The notes: generated from the sequence alone by a model not told the origin. A stretch of 29,492 bases of DNA from Candidatus Latescibacterota bacterium (GCA_022825185.1 JAJDYK010000304.1:1-29492); one strand, 5' to 3'. Shown: positions 8,058 to 16,518, counted from the stretch's first letter. Program-made: numbers and translations.

Positions 8058-10547
8058 TTACTCCATACGCCGGAGCAACTCGCCCCGCGCCTCGTTGAAC
8101 AGGCCAATCAGCCGCTGGCGGATCGCCTCGTCGCGGAAGACGCCGATCCTTTCGGCCCAAGCAATACCGCCCTCCATGTGCGTCAGCAGATAATTGCCCT
8201 CGGCCGGCGCAAACACGCAGCGCCGCCCCACGTCGATATACACCGGCGAGGAATGAGCCATCACCGGCCCGGCGTCCGTGTAGTGCGACCCCCAGCAGCG
8301 GGCCGCGACCCAGCAGGAACGACTGGCCTTGAGCTTGAACTTCAACTCAATCTGATGGTTCCCAGACGCAACGACTTCTCTCGCAACCGATTCACCATTG
8401 CAAATAAGCTCCAGCCCGGTAAGCGGCCAGACGCTTTCCGCAGTCGCCACCACCTCGACCGTGCCGCCGTTGCCGGGCAGGTGGATTTCCTCGCCCATCT
8501 CCCGCCCCTCAACCTTCAGGTCAATCATCGCACCAGTGCTGGCAAACGTCTGGCCGCGCCGCACAGCCTGGCACCAATTGTCAAAGGTAAACTCCTCGCC
8601 ATCGCGCAGCTTGGCATACGTGCGCGAACCGCCCAAAATGCGGTTATTGGACATCTTGTCGGTGCCACCGACAATCGGCAGCTTCTGGCCCACGTTGAGC
8701 CAGCGGTAGTAGCCCTGCTCGGCCGAACTAATCTGCTCGCCCTCCCAAATCCAGCACATCTCGCCGGCGTCGGCGTGGCCCAAGACGATGTTGGCCGCAT
8801 TCTCAAAGTCGGGTAGCGGCATGTGTGGCATAATGACTAGGCCGCCCTGTTTTTTGCACTCCTCGGCCCAATCGGCCATCAGCGCATCCACCGAGCCGCC
8901 GACCCAATCCTCATTGGCCCCGCCGGTACACATCGGTGCGACCAGTTCCTTGAGGCCAAGCAAACTAATGTGCCCGAGCACGTGCTGCCGGTTCTCCTGA
9001 CTGACCCAAACCAAGTGCTCATCGCTGCTGGTCGGTGCCAAGCCGCCGGTAAACTCCTCCCACGAGGTAAACAGCCGACCCCACTGGCTGGCCAACAGAT
9101 GCACCACATTGAGGTCCTCGCCCTCGGCCTCTAGGTGGGACGACTGAGAGGACAGAAAATGCACGTGGGTATCCCCCGAATAGTACCCGCGCTGTTTCAT
9201 GTCAAAGGCGCGTTTGACCTTGAGAGTCAGCGCATTCTGTCCGGGCTTGATCTCAACCTGCTGGCGCAGCGGCTGGTACTCAAAGCCGCGCACCACCTCG
9301 GCGTACACCGGGCCGATGGGCAAGTCAATCTGGCAGGTGCCGTCGATGTACGCGTAGGGCACGCCCCCGGTCTTGCAGTCGCCGCCCATGTCCTCAAACC
9401 ACGCCACATTGACGTCGGCTTGGTGGCCGTGCGGTGCCAGATAGGCTCCGTGCTCGGAGCGGAAGTGGACGCGGGTTCCCACGGGCTGGCCGGTATCCGC
9501 ATCCTCGACCCGCACGTGGACCCACTGCTTGCCAGCCGGGGCGACGACCTCGATCTGCACCTTGCCTTGAGCGACCTTCTTTTCTTTGAGCACATCGCCC
9601 CAGCAGATGCGTTCTTCGACCTCGTCTCCCGCCTTGATGGCGAGTTGCCCTTCTGTTGATCCATGGATTTCCAGATAGCCACCGTCAACCGTCTCCTGTC
9701 CACCCCGTCCCCATCCAGATTCCTCGGAAGTGAGGAAATCAGCACTCGGCACCCAGAGCTGGTCCTGGCGCACAATTTCGCCGCGCTCCATGGCCACCTC
9801 GGGCGCTCCTTCGGCATCGACCCGCAGCGCCACCTCCTGCCGCGCCGGCCAAGCAAAGGGATCACTCTCCTCGTGGCAGAGCGTAATACCAGCCAAAGCT
9901 AGCGCTGTAGGACCAGCCGCCGACACCACGACCGCCGCAATCTCCTTGTCGGGCGCGGGATTTTCCCAGTCGTAGAGCCACCAACCCTGAAGGTCACCGC
10001 CCTCGCGCGTAAAGGCCCCAGTCTGCACCATGCCATAGCTGTGCTCAAGGCTGTTCAGCGGCACCGAGTAGTAGTGGCGGCAATTGCGGCAGAGAAAGGG
10101 ATGGTGCCCCCAAGGTATCTGCACGTCGTGGATTTCAAAGCGGCGGCGCAGCGGCTGTTCAACCGAGCTACCGTCAGCATAGAGGACGCGATAGGTCCCA
10201 ATCTCCTCGCCCGTACCCTCGACCGTAGCCCACTCTCCCTGCACCGGCGCACAAGTGTGGGCGTAGAGGATGCGCCGCGCCTTGGCGTTTACCGGGATCT
10301 CCGCCGACGCGCTCACCCCATCCCCAGCTTCCTGCGCCACCAGCACTACAGCCCGCTCAGCCCCTGCGGCTGCCAAACTAAAGGGCACGCCCCAAAACTG
10401 GTGCTCACCCCAAGGCAGCCCTACGAGCGGAGTATGGTCAGGCGCATCGTCAGGCGCTGGCCAGAGCTTGCCGTCTTCGGACTCAACATTACCAGTGCCA
10501 GCATTATAAGTTGCGCTCAAATCCAATGGTACAAACTGGTCGCTCAT
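8058..10547 (-). CDS. CehA/McbA family metallohydrolase, copy 1
   Basis: The product has 829 residues from ATG 10547, chosen because AAAGGAA lies 7 nt upstream. A GTG directly before it (10550) would add one residue. The first 440 or so residues are beta-rich, probably sandwich or Ig-like domains, with no signal peptide. Near 458 the PHP-like catalytic domain begins with YYSGDTHVHF, where H461 and H463 are the expected metal ligands. It continues through VSQENRQHVLGH, VIMPHMP and VGGTDKMSNN, typical of the CehA/McbA branch of the PHP superfamily, whose founder CehA hydrolyses the carbamate ester carbaryl. A further sandwich-like domain closes the C-terminus. It is a clear paralog of the gene immediately upstream and is probably cotranscribed with it. 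The true substrate (ester, amide or carbamate of a natural product) is unknown. Confidence 0.9.
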   Translation of the reverse strand: MSDQFVPLDLSATYNAGTGNVESEDGKLWPAPDDAPDHTPLVGLPWGEHQFWGVPFSLAAAGAERAVVLVAQEAGDGVSASAEIPVNAKARRILYAHTCAPVQGEWATVEGTGEEIGTYRVLYADGSSVEQPLRRRFEIHDVQIPWGHHPFLCRNCRHYYSVPLNSLEHSYGMVQTGAFTREGGDLQGWWLYDWENPAPDKEIAAVVVSAAGPTALALAGITLCHEESDPFAWPARQEVALRVDAEGAPEVAMERGEIVRQDQLWVPSADFLTSEESGWGRGGQETVDGGYLEIHGSTEGQLAIKAGDEVEERICWGDVLKEKKVAQGKVQIEVVAPAGKQWVHVRVEDADTGQPVGTRVHFRSEHGAYLAPHGHQADVNVAWFEDMGGDCKTGGVPYAYIDGTCQIDLPIGPVYAEVVRGFEYQPLRQQVEIKPGQNALTLKVKRAFDMKQRGYYSGDTHVHFLSSQSSHLEAEGEDLNVVHLLASQWGRLFTSWEEFTGGLAPTSSDEHLVWVSQENRQHVLGHISLLGLKELVAPMCTGGANEDWVGGSVDALMADWAEECKKQGGLVIMPHMPLPDFENAANIVLGHADAGEMCWIWEGEQISSAEQGYYRWLNVGQKLPIVGGTDKMSNNRILGGSRTYAKLRDGEEFTFDNWCQAVRRGQTFASTGAMIDLKVEGREMGEEIHLPGNGGTVEVVATAESVWPLTGLELICNGESVAREVVASGNHQIELKFKLKASRSCWVAARCWGSHYTDAGPVMAHSSPVYIDVGRRCVFAPAEGNYLLTHMEGGIAWAERIGVFRDEAIRQRLIGLFNEARGELLRRME

Positions 10548-10615
10548 CACAGTTTCCTTTCTACAGTGAATGGCCGCTCAATATATCCCGGCCAGAATCC
10601 CCGAACAAGGCGGCC

Positions 10616-13099
10616 TTAGTGCGGCACGCCCAACTGGTGCATCCGGCGATGGATCGCCTCCCGCGCCTCGTGGAAGGGCCGCTCCAGATAGGCGAGGTGA
10701 TCGGCCTCGCCGTGGTGGTGCGTAATGTCGTCGCGCAGATGCAGACGGCTGTTGTGGCGGATGTAGTGCAGTGAGCCGTCCACCAAAGTCAGCATGTACT
10801 GCGCCGTCTCTTGGTTGAACATCCACCACTCGCCGCCGCAGGCCAGATACACCGGCGAGGTGTGCGCCATGATCCCCCGGCCCCAGCCATCAAAGTGCGG
10901 CACGCTCTGTTCGTAGCCCGGCCCGCTGCACCGCGCCGCCAGCCACGAATGGCCCTCCACCTTTACCTCGGCTTTCAGTTGTAACTTGCGCCCCCCTTTG
11001 GAATCCTCGATAGACGCCACCACCCGCCCCTCCTGCACCACTTCCAGCGTGTGGATCGGCACCACCGACTCGGCCTCGGCGACCACCTCCACCGTGCCGC
11101 CATTACCCGGTAACTGCACCGTGTCTCCCACCTCGTGGCCATCGACGCTGAAGCGGATCAGCGGACCGCCGCTGTGGAAGGTGCGTCCCGCAGCCATGTA
11201 CTTGCACCAGTTGTCATAGGTAAACGGCTCGTCCTTGGGAATTTGCACGTACGTGCGATAGATCCCCACCGGCACGTCGCTGCTCATTTTATCCGTACCG
11301 CCGACCAACGGCAGCTTGTAGCCGCAATTGAGGTAGCGGTAGTACTCACCGTGCATGTATGTCCCGTGCCGCAGCATCTCCACTGCGTCGGCGCGCCCGG
11401 TGGCAATCAGAGCGGCTGGCTCGCCGTTGGGGCTGGGCAAATGCGGAATCACCACGCTGCCGCCCTGCTCCCGGCAACGGTCGGCCCACTCGGCCATGGG
11501 CACTTCGAGCGTTCCGCCCAACTCAGCCTCGCCCGGGCCGTCCGAACACCACGGCATCACCGGTTCCTTCAGCCCCATGAGGATCAGATGCCCCAAAAAG
11601 TGCTGCCTGTTCTCCTGGGACACATAGACGATGTGATCGCCATTGGCCGTGGCCATCTCTCCACCGGTAAATTCTTCGGTATTGGTAAACAGCCCACCCC
11701 ACTGCGATTGCAGCAGGTTGACCACGTTCAGATCCTCGCCCTGCGCTTCGGTGAGGCTGCCCTGCGCCGACAGGAAATGCACGTGCGAGTCGCCGCTGTA
11801 CCAGCCCTCCTCGTTCATCTGCCGCCAGCGCTTCAATCGCAGCTCCAAGATGCGCTGGCCCGGCTCGATCTCCACTTTGGTACGCAGCGGCTCGTATTCG
11901 TAGCCACGCGCCACATCCACGATCACTTCGCCGCGCGGCAGCCACCCTTGGCAGGTCCCGTCGATGTACGCATAGGTAATCTGCCCCAAGCGCACATCGC
12001 CGCCCACATCGAAGTGCCAAGTCCCCATGTTGGAGTTGACATGGGCGTGGTGGCCGTGCGGGGCGTAGGGGATGCCCTCTGGCGAGCGGAAGTGGACGCG
12101 GCAGGGCACGGGTTTCCCGGTCGCGTCGTCAATGACCTTGGTATGCACCCAGTTGCGCCCGCGTTCCACCACTTCCAGTTGCACTCGCGGCGAAGCCTCT
12201 ACGCGACCTTGCTGCCGCACCTCTCCCCAGCTAGTCTCGCCCAAAACTTCCCCATCTCGCTTGACCAGCACGGTAGCCGAAGGGTTGGCGGCTATTTCCA
12301 CGTATGAGGGGCTACTGCCCTCGTTTTGAGCTTCGCCCCAGCCTTTGCGCCCGTCGAGAAAATCCTCGGCCGTATCCTCCGGCAATGGGTATGGATAGGT
12401 CGCAACGCCCCGATCAACTTCCACTTCGAGAGCGGCGGACTCGCGCGCGTCCTCCTCTTGCGGCAGGGTGATGATGACCTCACGCGTGCCCTCGCGGCAG
12501 ATCGGCTCTTCGTCCAAGTCGCTCATAGTGATCCCGCCGATGACAAAAGCCGGCCCCGCGGCTTCGATGACGATTTTTTCCAAGCCCTTGTCCGGGTGTG
12601 GATTCGGCCACGCCCAGAGCACGTAGTGCTGCGCGCGCCCGCCATCGACCTCGGTCTGGCGACGCCCGGCCATGTCCCACGGGCCTTCGGTGCGCGGCAA
12701 GAGCTGATCGTTCGTATCCGGCACCGCCACAAACGGCGTACCGCCATACGACGACGGCACCGTCGAAATTTCAAAACGGTCGCGCACCGGCACCTTGAGC
12801 ACATCCCCGTCCTCATAGTGCAGCGCGTATTCAGCCACCAGCGTCGCCAGCGGCCCATTGTCGGCGATCCGCGACTCCAACAGGCGATGCGCCACAATCA
12901 TCCAAGTCGCCCGACGACCGACCGGAATTTCCACGCCGGACTGCTCTCCACCACAGGCGATCAGACAGCGTTCCGCATCGCTGCCAAGCGCAAAGGGCAA
13001 GCCGCGAAAACTTTGTACGCCGAGCGGCCCTTGGCCTCCTAAGATGTCCAACCCGGCATTGTACAACGCGTTCAAGTCCAGCGGTGTGTAGCTGCCCAT
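10616..13099 (-). CDS. CehA/McbA family metallohydrolase, copy 2
   Basis: The product has 827 residues. ATG 13099 is supported by AAAGGAGG about 7 nt upstream. The layout is the same as the neighbouring copy: a beta-rich N-terminal half opening with YTPLDLNALYNAG, then the PHP-like domain with WYSGDSHVHF (metal-binding H439, H441), VSQENRQHFLGH, VIPHLPSP and VGGTDKMSSD, then a C-terminal sandwich domain. The two proteins align over their full length, with long conserved stretches in the catalytic part and much more divergence in the first 200 residues. This indicates an old tandem duplication followed by specialisation of the N-terminal domains. It is the first gene of the minus-strand unit (copy 2, copy 1, dioxygenase) and faces the enolase-superfamily unit across a 241-bp divergent promoter region. 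Activity is inferred from family only. Confidence 0.9.
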   Translation of the reverse strand: MGSYTPLDLNALYNAGLDILGGQGPLGVQSFRGLPFALGSDAERCLIACGGEQSGVEIPVGRRATWMIVAHRLLESRIADNGPLATLVAEYALHYEDGDVLKVPVRDRFEISTVPSSYGGTPFVAVPDTNDQLLPRTEGPWDMAGRRQTEVDGGRAQHYVLWAWPNPHPDKGLEKIVIEAAGPAFVIGGITMSDLDEEPICREGTREVIITLPQEEDARESAALEVEVDRGVATYPYPLPEDTAEDFLDGRKGWGEAQNEGSSPSYVEIAANPSATVLVKRDGEVLGETSWGEVRQQGRVEASPRVQLEVVERGRNWVHTKVIDDATGKPVPCRVHFRSPEGIPYAPHGHHAHVNSNMGTWHFDVGGDVRLGQITYAYIDGTCQGWLPRGEVIVDVARGYEYEPLRTKVEIEPGQRILELRLKRWRQMNEEGWYSGDSHVHFLSAQGSLTEAQGEDLNVVNLLQSQWGGLFTNTEEFTGGEMATANGDHIVYVSQENRQHFLGHLILMGLKEPVMPWCSDGPGEAELGGTLEVPMAEWADRCREQGGSVVIPHLPSPNGEPAALIATGRADAVEMLRHGTYMHGEYYRYLNCGYKLPLVGGTDKMSSDVPVGIYRTYVQIPKDEPFTYDNWCKYMAAGRTFHSGGPLIRFSVDGHEVGDTVQLPGNGGTVEVVAEAESVVPIHTLEVVQEGRVVASIEDSKGGRKLQLKAEVKVEGHSWLAARCSGPGYEQSVPHFDGWGRGIMAHTSPVYLACGGEWWMFNQETAQYMLTLVDGSLHYIRHNSRLHLRDDITHHHGEADHLAYLERPFHEAREAIHRRMHQLGVPH

Positions 13100-13259
13100 G
13101 GTCTCCTCCTTTGAAGTTGTTATGCGTTTGGGCTGATAAGATGGTGGTTTTGCTCAACGCCGACCGCCGCTTTTGCAGCCGGGTGCTCCACCTAGCCTTC
13201 AGACATGACAGGCCGCTAGGGGTTTGCAGATAGCTTCTAACGCGTTCCAACAAAGCAAT

Positions 13260-13288
13260 TTGGTTTCTCAACGCAAGTGTATTATACT
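13260..13288 (+). promoter_or_regulatory. Candidate sigma-70-type promoter for the small ORF/enolase unit
   Basis: TTGGTT (13260-13265) is followed after 17 bp by TATACT (13283-13288), inside an AT-rich patch of the 241-bp intergenic region. The rest of that region (13100-13259) should hold the divergent promoter of the metallohydrolase genes, but I see no clear boxes there. Confidence 0.45.
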
Positions 13289-13340
13289 ATCCGCTCAAGA
13301 GGTATGAGGCGGTCTTTATTGAATCACAATGGAGGCCATC

Positions 13341-13541
13341 ATGGAAGCATTATCTCCCACATTCCAAACCATCTATATCCCTTTAGATGGTCCTCAGATA
13401 ACCTATGAGCATCACGGCGACACTCCGCAGTCGCGCTGCATCGTTGAGGATTTACTTAGACAATGGCCCAACGGCCAACGGCACTTTTGGCAGCACGGCG
13501 ATGGATACTACCGCGAAACCCCTCCTAGGGCCAAGAGATAA
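13341..13541 (+). CDS. Small hypothetical protein (66 aa) coupled to the enolase-superfamily gene
   Basis: I do not recognise this family. The 66-residue product (start MEALSPTFQTIYIPLDG, end YRETPPRAKR) is soluble, acidic in the middle and rich in His, Trp, Gln and Tyr, with no membrane segment. ATG 13341 has TGGAGG 5 nt upstream; an ATG at 13329 would add four residues. Its TAA ends at 13541 and the next gene starts at 13543, so the two are separated by one base and probably translationally coupled. A promoter candidate lies 50 nt upstream. The reading frame bridges otherwise unexplained sequence, and the alternative is an artificial 46-residue extension of the enolase-superfamily protein in another frame. 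I favour a real gene, with moderate confidence. Confidence 0.55.
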   Translation: MEALSPTFQTIYIPLDGPQITYEHHGDTPQSRCIVEDLLRQWPNGQRHFWQHGDGYYRETPPRAKR

Positions 13542-13542
13542 A

Positions 13543-14778
13543 ATGAAAATCACCAATATCGAAGTCACCCCCATCTTTCCCAAGCTAGCCAGCCGCTACG
13601 CCGAGCGCCGCGTCGATCTCTACGGCATCGACTGCCGCGTCGTGTACAAAGTCCACACCGACGCCAGCATCACCGGCTACGGCGACATGCGAGTGCGGCC
13701 CTACGCCAAACCGTCCCGCGATGCCGTCGCCCAATTCATTGGCCTCAGCCCTTTCGACTTCATCAACGACCATCGCTCCGCCGTCCCCTCGGGCCTGCTC
13801 TGCGCCCTGTACGACGCAATGGGAAAACACCTCGACCTGCCCGTCCACAAACTCCTCGGCCAGAAAAAGCGCAACGCCATCGCCGTGGCCGCCTGGACCC
13901 GACCCGCCTCCCCAGAGATCTTCCGCGACGAGATCAAACGCGCCGCGGCCGAGGGCTACCGCGTCTTCAAAATCCACACCTGCACCTACCACGACGTCTT
14001 CGAGCAGACCCGTCTGGCCACAGAAGTCGCCCCAGAGAGCTTCCGCATCCACTACGACTTCAACCACAACCGCAGCCTCGGCAGCGCACTGCCGATCATC
14101 GCCGAACTCGAAAGAAACTTCCCCATCGTCGGCTACATCGAAGACCCGCTCGACAAAAAGGACATTGACGGCTGGAAGCGCCTGCGCCAGCAAACTAGTC
14201 TGCCGCTAATCATGCACGGCACACCTTTGGGCGGGGTCCAAGAATTGATATACGGCCTCGCCGATATGTACATGATCGGCGGCTCTCTCGAAGACACCAT
14301 GGCCGCCGGCTGGGCCTGTGGCCGGGCCAATGTGCAAGTTCTGCTGCAATTTGAAGGAGGTACGCTGGGCAAGGCCATGGCCATGCACATGGCTTCGGTG
14401 CTACCGACCCACACGGCCCACTCAATTAACCTCGACGACCAGTATGCCGAAGACTATACCACCGAAACCATTCCCGTCGTCGATGGAGCCTCCCCCGTAC
14501 CCAACGGACCGGGCTTGGGCTTTACAGTCGATGAGGACGCCCTAGCGCAGCTAGCGGTCCAATCGCTCGTCGAGCGTCCCACCCACGTCGGCGTCTTGCA
14601 GATGCCCGGCGGGAACACATACTACGGCCCGTCCTACATCTCTCCCACCAGCATTACCGGCCATCAGGAGGGCGTCGATCGCGGCTTCCGCTCCTCAATC
14701 TGGGAAGACGACGGCTCAGCCGAGTTTGCCAAAGTCCACGACCGCGTCAAAAAGGAAGGCGTCTTCCGCGCCGACTGA
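13543..14778 (+). CDS. Enolase superfamily (mandelate racemase/muconate lactonizing-like) enzyme
   Basis: The product has 411 residues. The N-terminal capping domain (about 1-110) opens with MKITNIEVTPIFPK. The barrel carries VFKIHT (K143-x-H145, at the position of the usual KxK base), HYDFNHN (D172, first metal ligand) and YIEDPL (E200, second ligand). The third ligand, usually Asp or Glu after the next strand, is not evident: the aligned segment reads PLIMHGTPLGG with H225. Members typically abstract a proton alpha to a carboxylate to dehydrate or epimerise sugar acids in the cytoplasm. The start at 13543 is one base after the upstream small ORF; the longer in-frame start at 13405 only adds sequence unlike the family. 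Neighbours (amidase, SDRs, Gfo/Idh/MocA) fit sugar-acid catabolism. Family is sure, reaction unknown. Confidence 0.9.
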   Translation: MKITNIEVTPIFPKLASRYAERRVDLYGIDCRVVYKVHTDASITGYGDMRVRPYAKPSRDAVAQFIGLSPFDFINDHRSAVPSGLLCALYDAMGKHLDLPVHKLLGQKKRNAIAVAAWTRPASPEIFRDEIKRAAAEGYRVFKIHTCTYHDVFEQTRLATEVAPESFRIHYDFNHNRSLGSALPIIAELERNFPIVGYIEDPLDKKDIDGWKRLRQQTSLPLIMHGTPLGGVQELIYGLADMYMIGGSLEDTMAAGWACGRANVQVLLQFEGGTLGKAMAMHMASVLPTHTAHSINLDDQYAEDYTTETIPVVDGASPVPNGPGLGFTVDEDALAQLAVQSLVERPTHVGVLQMPGGNTYYGPSYISPTSITGHQEGVDRGFRSSIWEDDGSAEFAKVHDRVKKEGVFRAD

Positions 14779-14809
14779 CGCGCTTATCGCTAAAAGTCCT
14801 ACACCTGAC

Positions 14810-14825
14810 GCCAGCGGCTTCTGGC
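14810..14825. terminator. Possible weak bidirectional terminator hairpin
   Basis: GCCAG and CTGGC form a 5-bp stem around CGGCTT, in the 48-bp gap between the convergent enolase-superfamily and acetamidase genes. There is no T-tract, so the call rests on position and symmetry. Confidence 0.25.
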
Positions 14826-14826
14826 C

Positions 14827-15738
14827 CTAGGGCTGGTACGGCTCGCCCGTGCGCCGCAGCTTCTTGGTCACTGCGATCTGACAGGTCGCGTACCCACCCA
14901 TGTAGCCGGTGGCAAAGCCCGGACGCGCGTCCCCAATGGTGCCGACGATCATGTTGGCGTATTCGTACGTGGTATCGTAGCGGTCGCAAATCAGGGCCAC
15001 CATTTCTAGCCACGCCGCTTTGAGCGCATCGCCCCACTCTTCTGCGCGCGCGCTGGTGAGATATTCCTCAGCGTCTTCCACGACCCTAGTGGTCTCAACC
15101 ACGGGACTGCTGTTGGGGAATCCAGGCGAGCGATCCACCTTGAGCGTGATGGCCGAGTCAATCTCAACCCCGGCCCCAGTCAGCTCACCGTCGCCCATGC
15201 GCGCATGGACATCGCCCAGCGAGAGCAATCCCCCGGGCTTTTGCGCGCGGATGTGGACGATGCTGCCGGGCTGGATGGCATTGAAATCCATGTTGCCGCC
15301 GTGATCGATGGCATTGGGGGCCCACGATTCGAGCTGGACGACGCCGATCATGGGCCGCACCGGCACGACGAAATCCGGCGGAAAGTGGATCAACCCATCG
15401 CGCACCGGTGCCACACAGCGCCAATTGCCCCAATTGGGACCGCCGTTGCGATAGAAGCCATAGGGGCCGACCTCGATATCGATGATCTCAATGGCCACCC
15501 AATCGTCCGGCCCAATACCTTCTATGAGAAAGGGACCGCCAGGGCGGGCGTAGCGGCGATGACTCTCCCCAGAAGTAATCATGCCAGCGCGAGTCTCCCC
15601 GGCCGCTTCAAAGTCGTTGTCCGCTCCGCCAGTAGTCTCGATGATGACGGTTTCTCCGAGCGCCAAGGTGCCGCGCACCTGGCCGATTTCTGGATCGTCC
15701 GGCCCGCTGTAATGGGGGGTGCGGGTAAAACGACGCAT
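14827..15738 (-). CDS. Acetamidase/formamidase family protein
   Basis: The product has 303 residues, the usual length of the FmdA/AmdA family, which hydrolyses short amides such as formamide or acetamide to ammonia and the acid. Family landmarks are present: WAPNAIDHGGNMDF (D145, H146, D151) and LGDVHARMGDGELTGAGVE (residues 174-192), both in the conserved metal and active-site region. There is no signal peptide, so it is cytoplasmic. ATG 15738 follows AAAGGAGA with a 6-nt spacer. A 19-codon micro-ORF with its own ribosome-binding site ends 34 nt upstream and may regulate it. The gene is convergent with the enolase-superfamily gene. In this cluster it could act on an amide released by the CehA/McbA hydrolases, which is inference. 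Family assignment is very secure. Confidence 0.93.
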   Translation of the reverse strand: MRRFTRTPHYSGPDDPEIGQVRGTLALGETVIIETTGGADNDFEAAGETRAGMITSGESHRRYARPGGPFLIEGIGPDDWVAIEIIDIEVGPYGFYRNGGPNWGNWRCVAPVRDGLIHFPPDFVVPVRPMIGVVQLESWAPNAIDHGGNMDFNAIQPGSIVHIRAQKPGGLLSLGDVHARMGDGELTGAGVEIDSAITLKVDRSPGFPNSSPVVETTRVVEDAEEYLTSARAEEWGDALKAAWLEMVALICDRYDTTYEYANMIVGTIGDARPGFATGYMGGYATCQIAVTKKLRRTGEPYQP

Positions 15739-15772
15739 AAGCGTTCTCCTTTTCTAAAATGATGTTGAAATT

Positions 15773-15832
15773 CTAGCGCCCCTCGGCAAACGGATCGGGA
15801 ATTGGAACCGTATCCGCGACGATTTCGCTCAT
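15773..15832 (-). CDS. 19-codon micro-ORF / possible leader peptide upstream of the amidase
   Basis: ATG 15832 is preceded by AGGAG with a 7-nt spacer and opens a 19-codon frame, MSEIVADTVPIPDPFAEGR, ended by TAG. The stop lies 34 nt before the acetamidase start, on the same strand. The strong ribosome-binding site and the short gap argue for real translation. It could be a regulatory leader peptide (the PIPDP run might slow ribosomes) or the surviving 5' end of a lost gene. I found no resemblance to a known peptide family. Confidence 0.4.
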   Translation of the reverse strand: MSEIVADTVPIPDPFAEGR

Positions 15833-15872
15833 GGAAAAGCTCCTAGTTTGTTAGTGAGAAGTGGCTTATCTC

Positions 15873-15886
15873 CGGCTGTGCAGCCG
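15873..15886 (-). terminator. Possible terminator after the T5orf172 gene
   Basis: CGGCTG-TG-CAGCCG is a self-complementary hairpin starting 12 nt downstream of the T5orf172 stop codon on the minus strand. It is not followed by a T-run and so would be a weak or Rho-assisted terminator. Confidence 0.3.
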
Positions 15887-15897
15887 CCGAAGAATTA

Positions 15898-16518
15898 TTA
15901 CGCTATTCTAGCTCCGTAAGTTTCCCGATAGATCTCCCCAAGCGACCGCCCGTCAAACTCCCAATGCCGCGTAGGTGGACCCGGAGCCTTTCCTTCCAGA
16001 ACTTTCGTAGTCGCCTTCGTTAATGACATTTCTTCCCCGCGAAAGAGCACTGTTCTGGGATTGATTACGGTTGCTTCCTCTCCTGTGATAGCCGATGTCA
16101 GTTTAGACCCAATCGGAACTCCCATTTCTACAAAGTTCAGGTTCGGTCTCCTCTTGTATTCTGTAGCGGCCGCTCGATCCTCAGGAGGCAGATTTTCTGT
16201 CTCCTTGTTGACCTGTGGCGTTACATCCTCGTCGGACCAAGTCCTCATAATAGCCTCTACCTGGGACAGTTCTATCTCGAAGAATTCCCTAGAAGGATTC
16301 AGTCTGTTCGGGGAAAACGCTTTGTGAAGAACCTTCTCCAATTCGTCGGCTCTTTCGTCTTCGACTTTGACCGCAATGGCACACTCAAAGGGGAGAGGAA
16401 CACCCGTGGTGTAGAGTTCGTTCATCCTCACCTGTGGATTCTCCCTCGTCGTCATACCTATCTTGACGATACCGGGCATCGCCGGGTTGGTTAGAGCATA
16501 TAGAATAGTGGATATAAT
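15898..16518 (-). CDS. T5orf172/GIY-YIG-like domain protein
   Basis: The N-terminal part reads ILYALTNPAMPGIVKIGMTT and continues through NELYTTGVPLPFECAIAV to LHKAFSPNRLNPSREFFEI, the pattern of the T5orf172 (Mug113-like) branch of GIY-YIG folds. That branch is found in phage and mobile-element proteins and is often presumed DNA-acting. The tail (about 110-206) carries VPIGSKLTSAITGEEATVIN and a WEFDGRSLGEIY motif, a combination seen in proteins with a small C-terminal DNA-modification-associated domain. The first in-frame ATG (16479) would cut off the conserved YALTN strand. GGAGG (16524-16528) instead points to an ATT start at 16518, giving 206 residues. Base composition is visibly less GC-rich than its neighbours, with AGA and ATA codons, suggesting acquisition by transfer. 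Domain call is good; start and function are uncertain. Confidence 0.75.
   Translation of the reverse strand: MISTILYALTNPAMPGIVKIGMTTRENPQVRMNELYTTGVPLPFECAIAVKVEDERADELEKVLHKAFSPNRLNPSREFFEIELSQVEAIMRTWSDEDVTPQVNKETENLPPEDRAAATEYKRRPNLNFVEMGVPIGSKLTSAITGEEATVINPRTVLFRGEEMSLTKATTKVLEGKAPGPPTRHWEFDGRSLGEIYRETYGARIA

Noticed and set aside
11135..12307. Plus-strand open frame of 390 codons
   Set aside because: It is antisense to the second CehA/McbA gene, whose motifs and ribosome-binding site are clear. The composition is that of a GC-rich shadow.
13405..13542. 46-codon N-terminal extension of the enolase-superfamily protein
   Set aside because: The sequence is not family-like, it overlaps the better supported small ORF, and MKITNIEV at 13543 is a typical family start.
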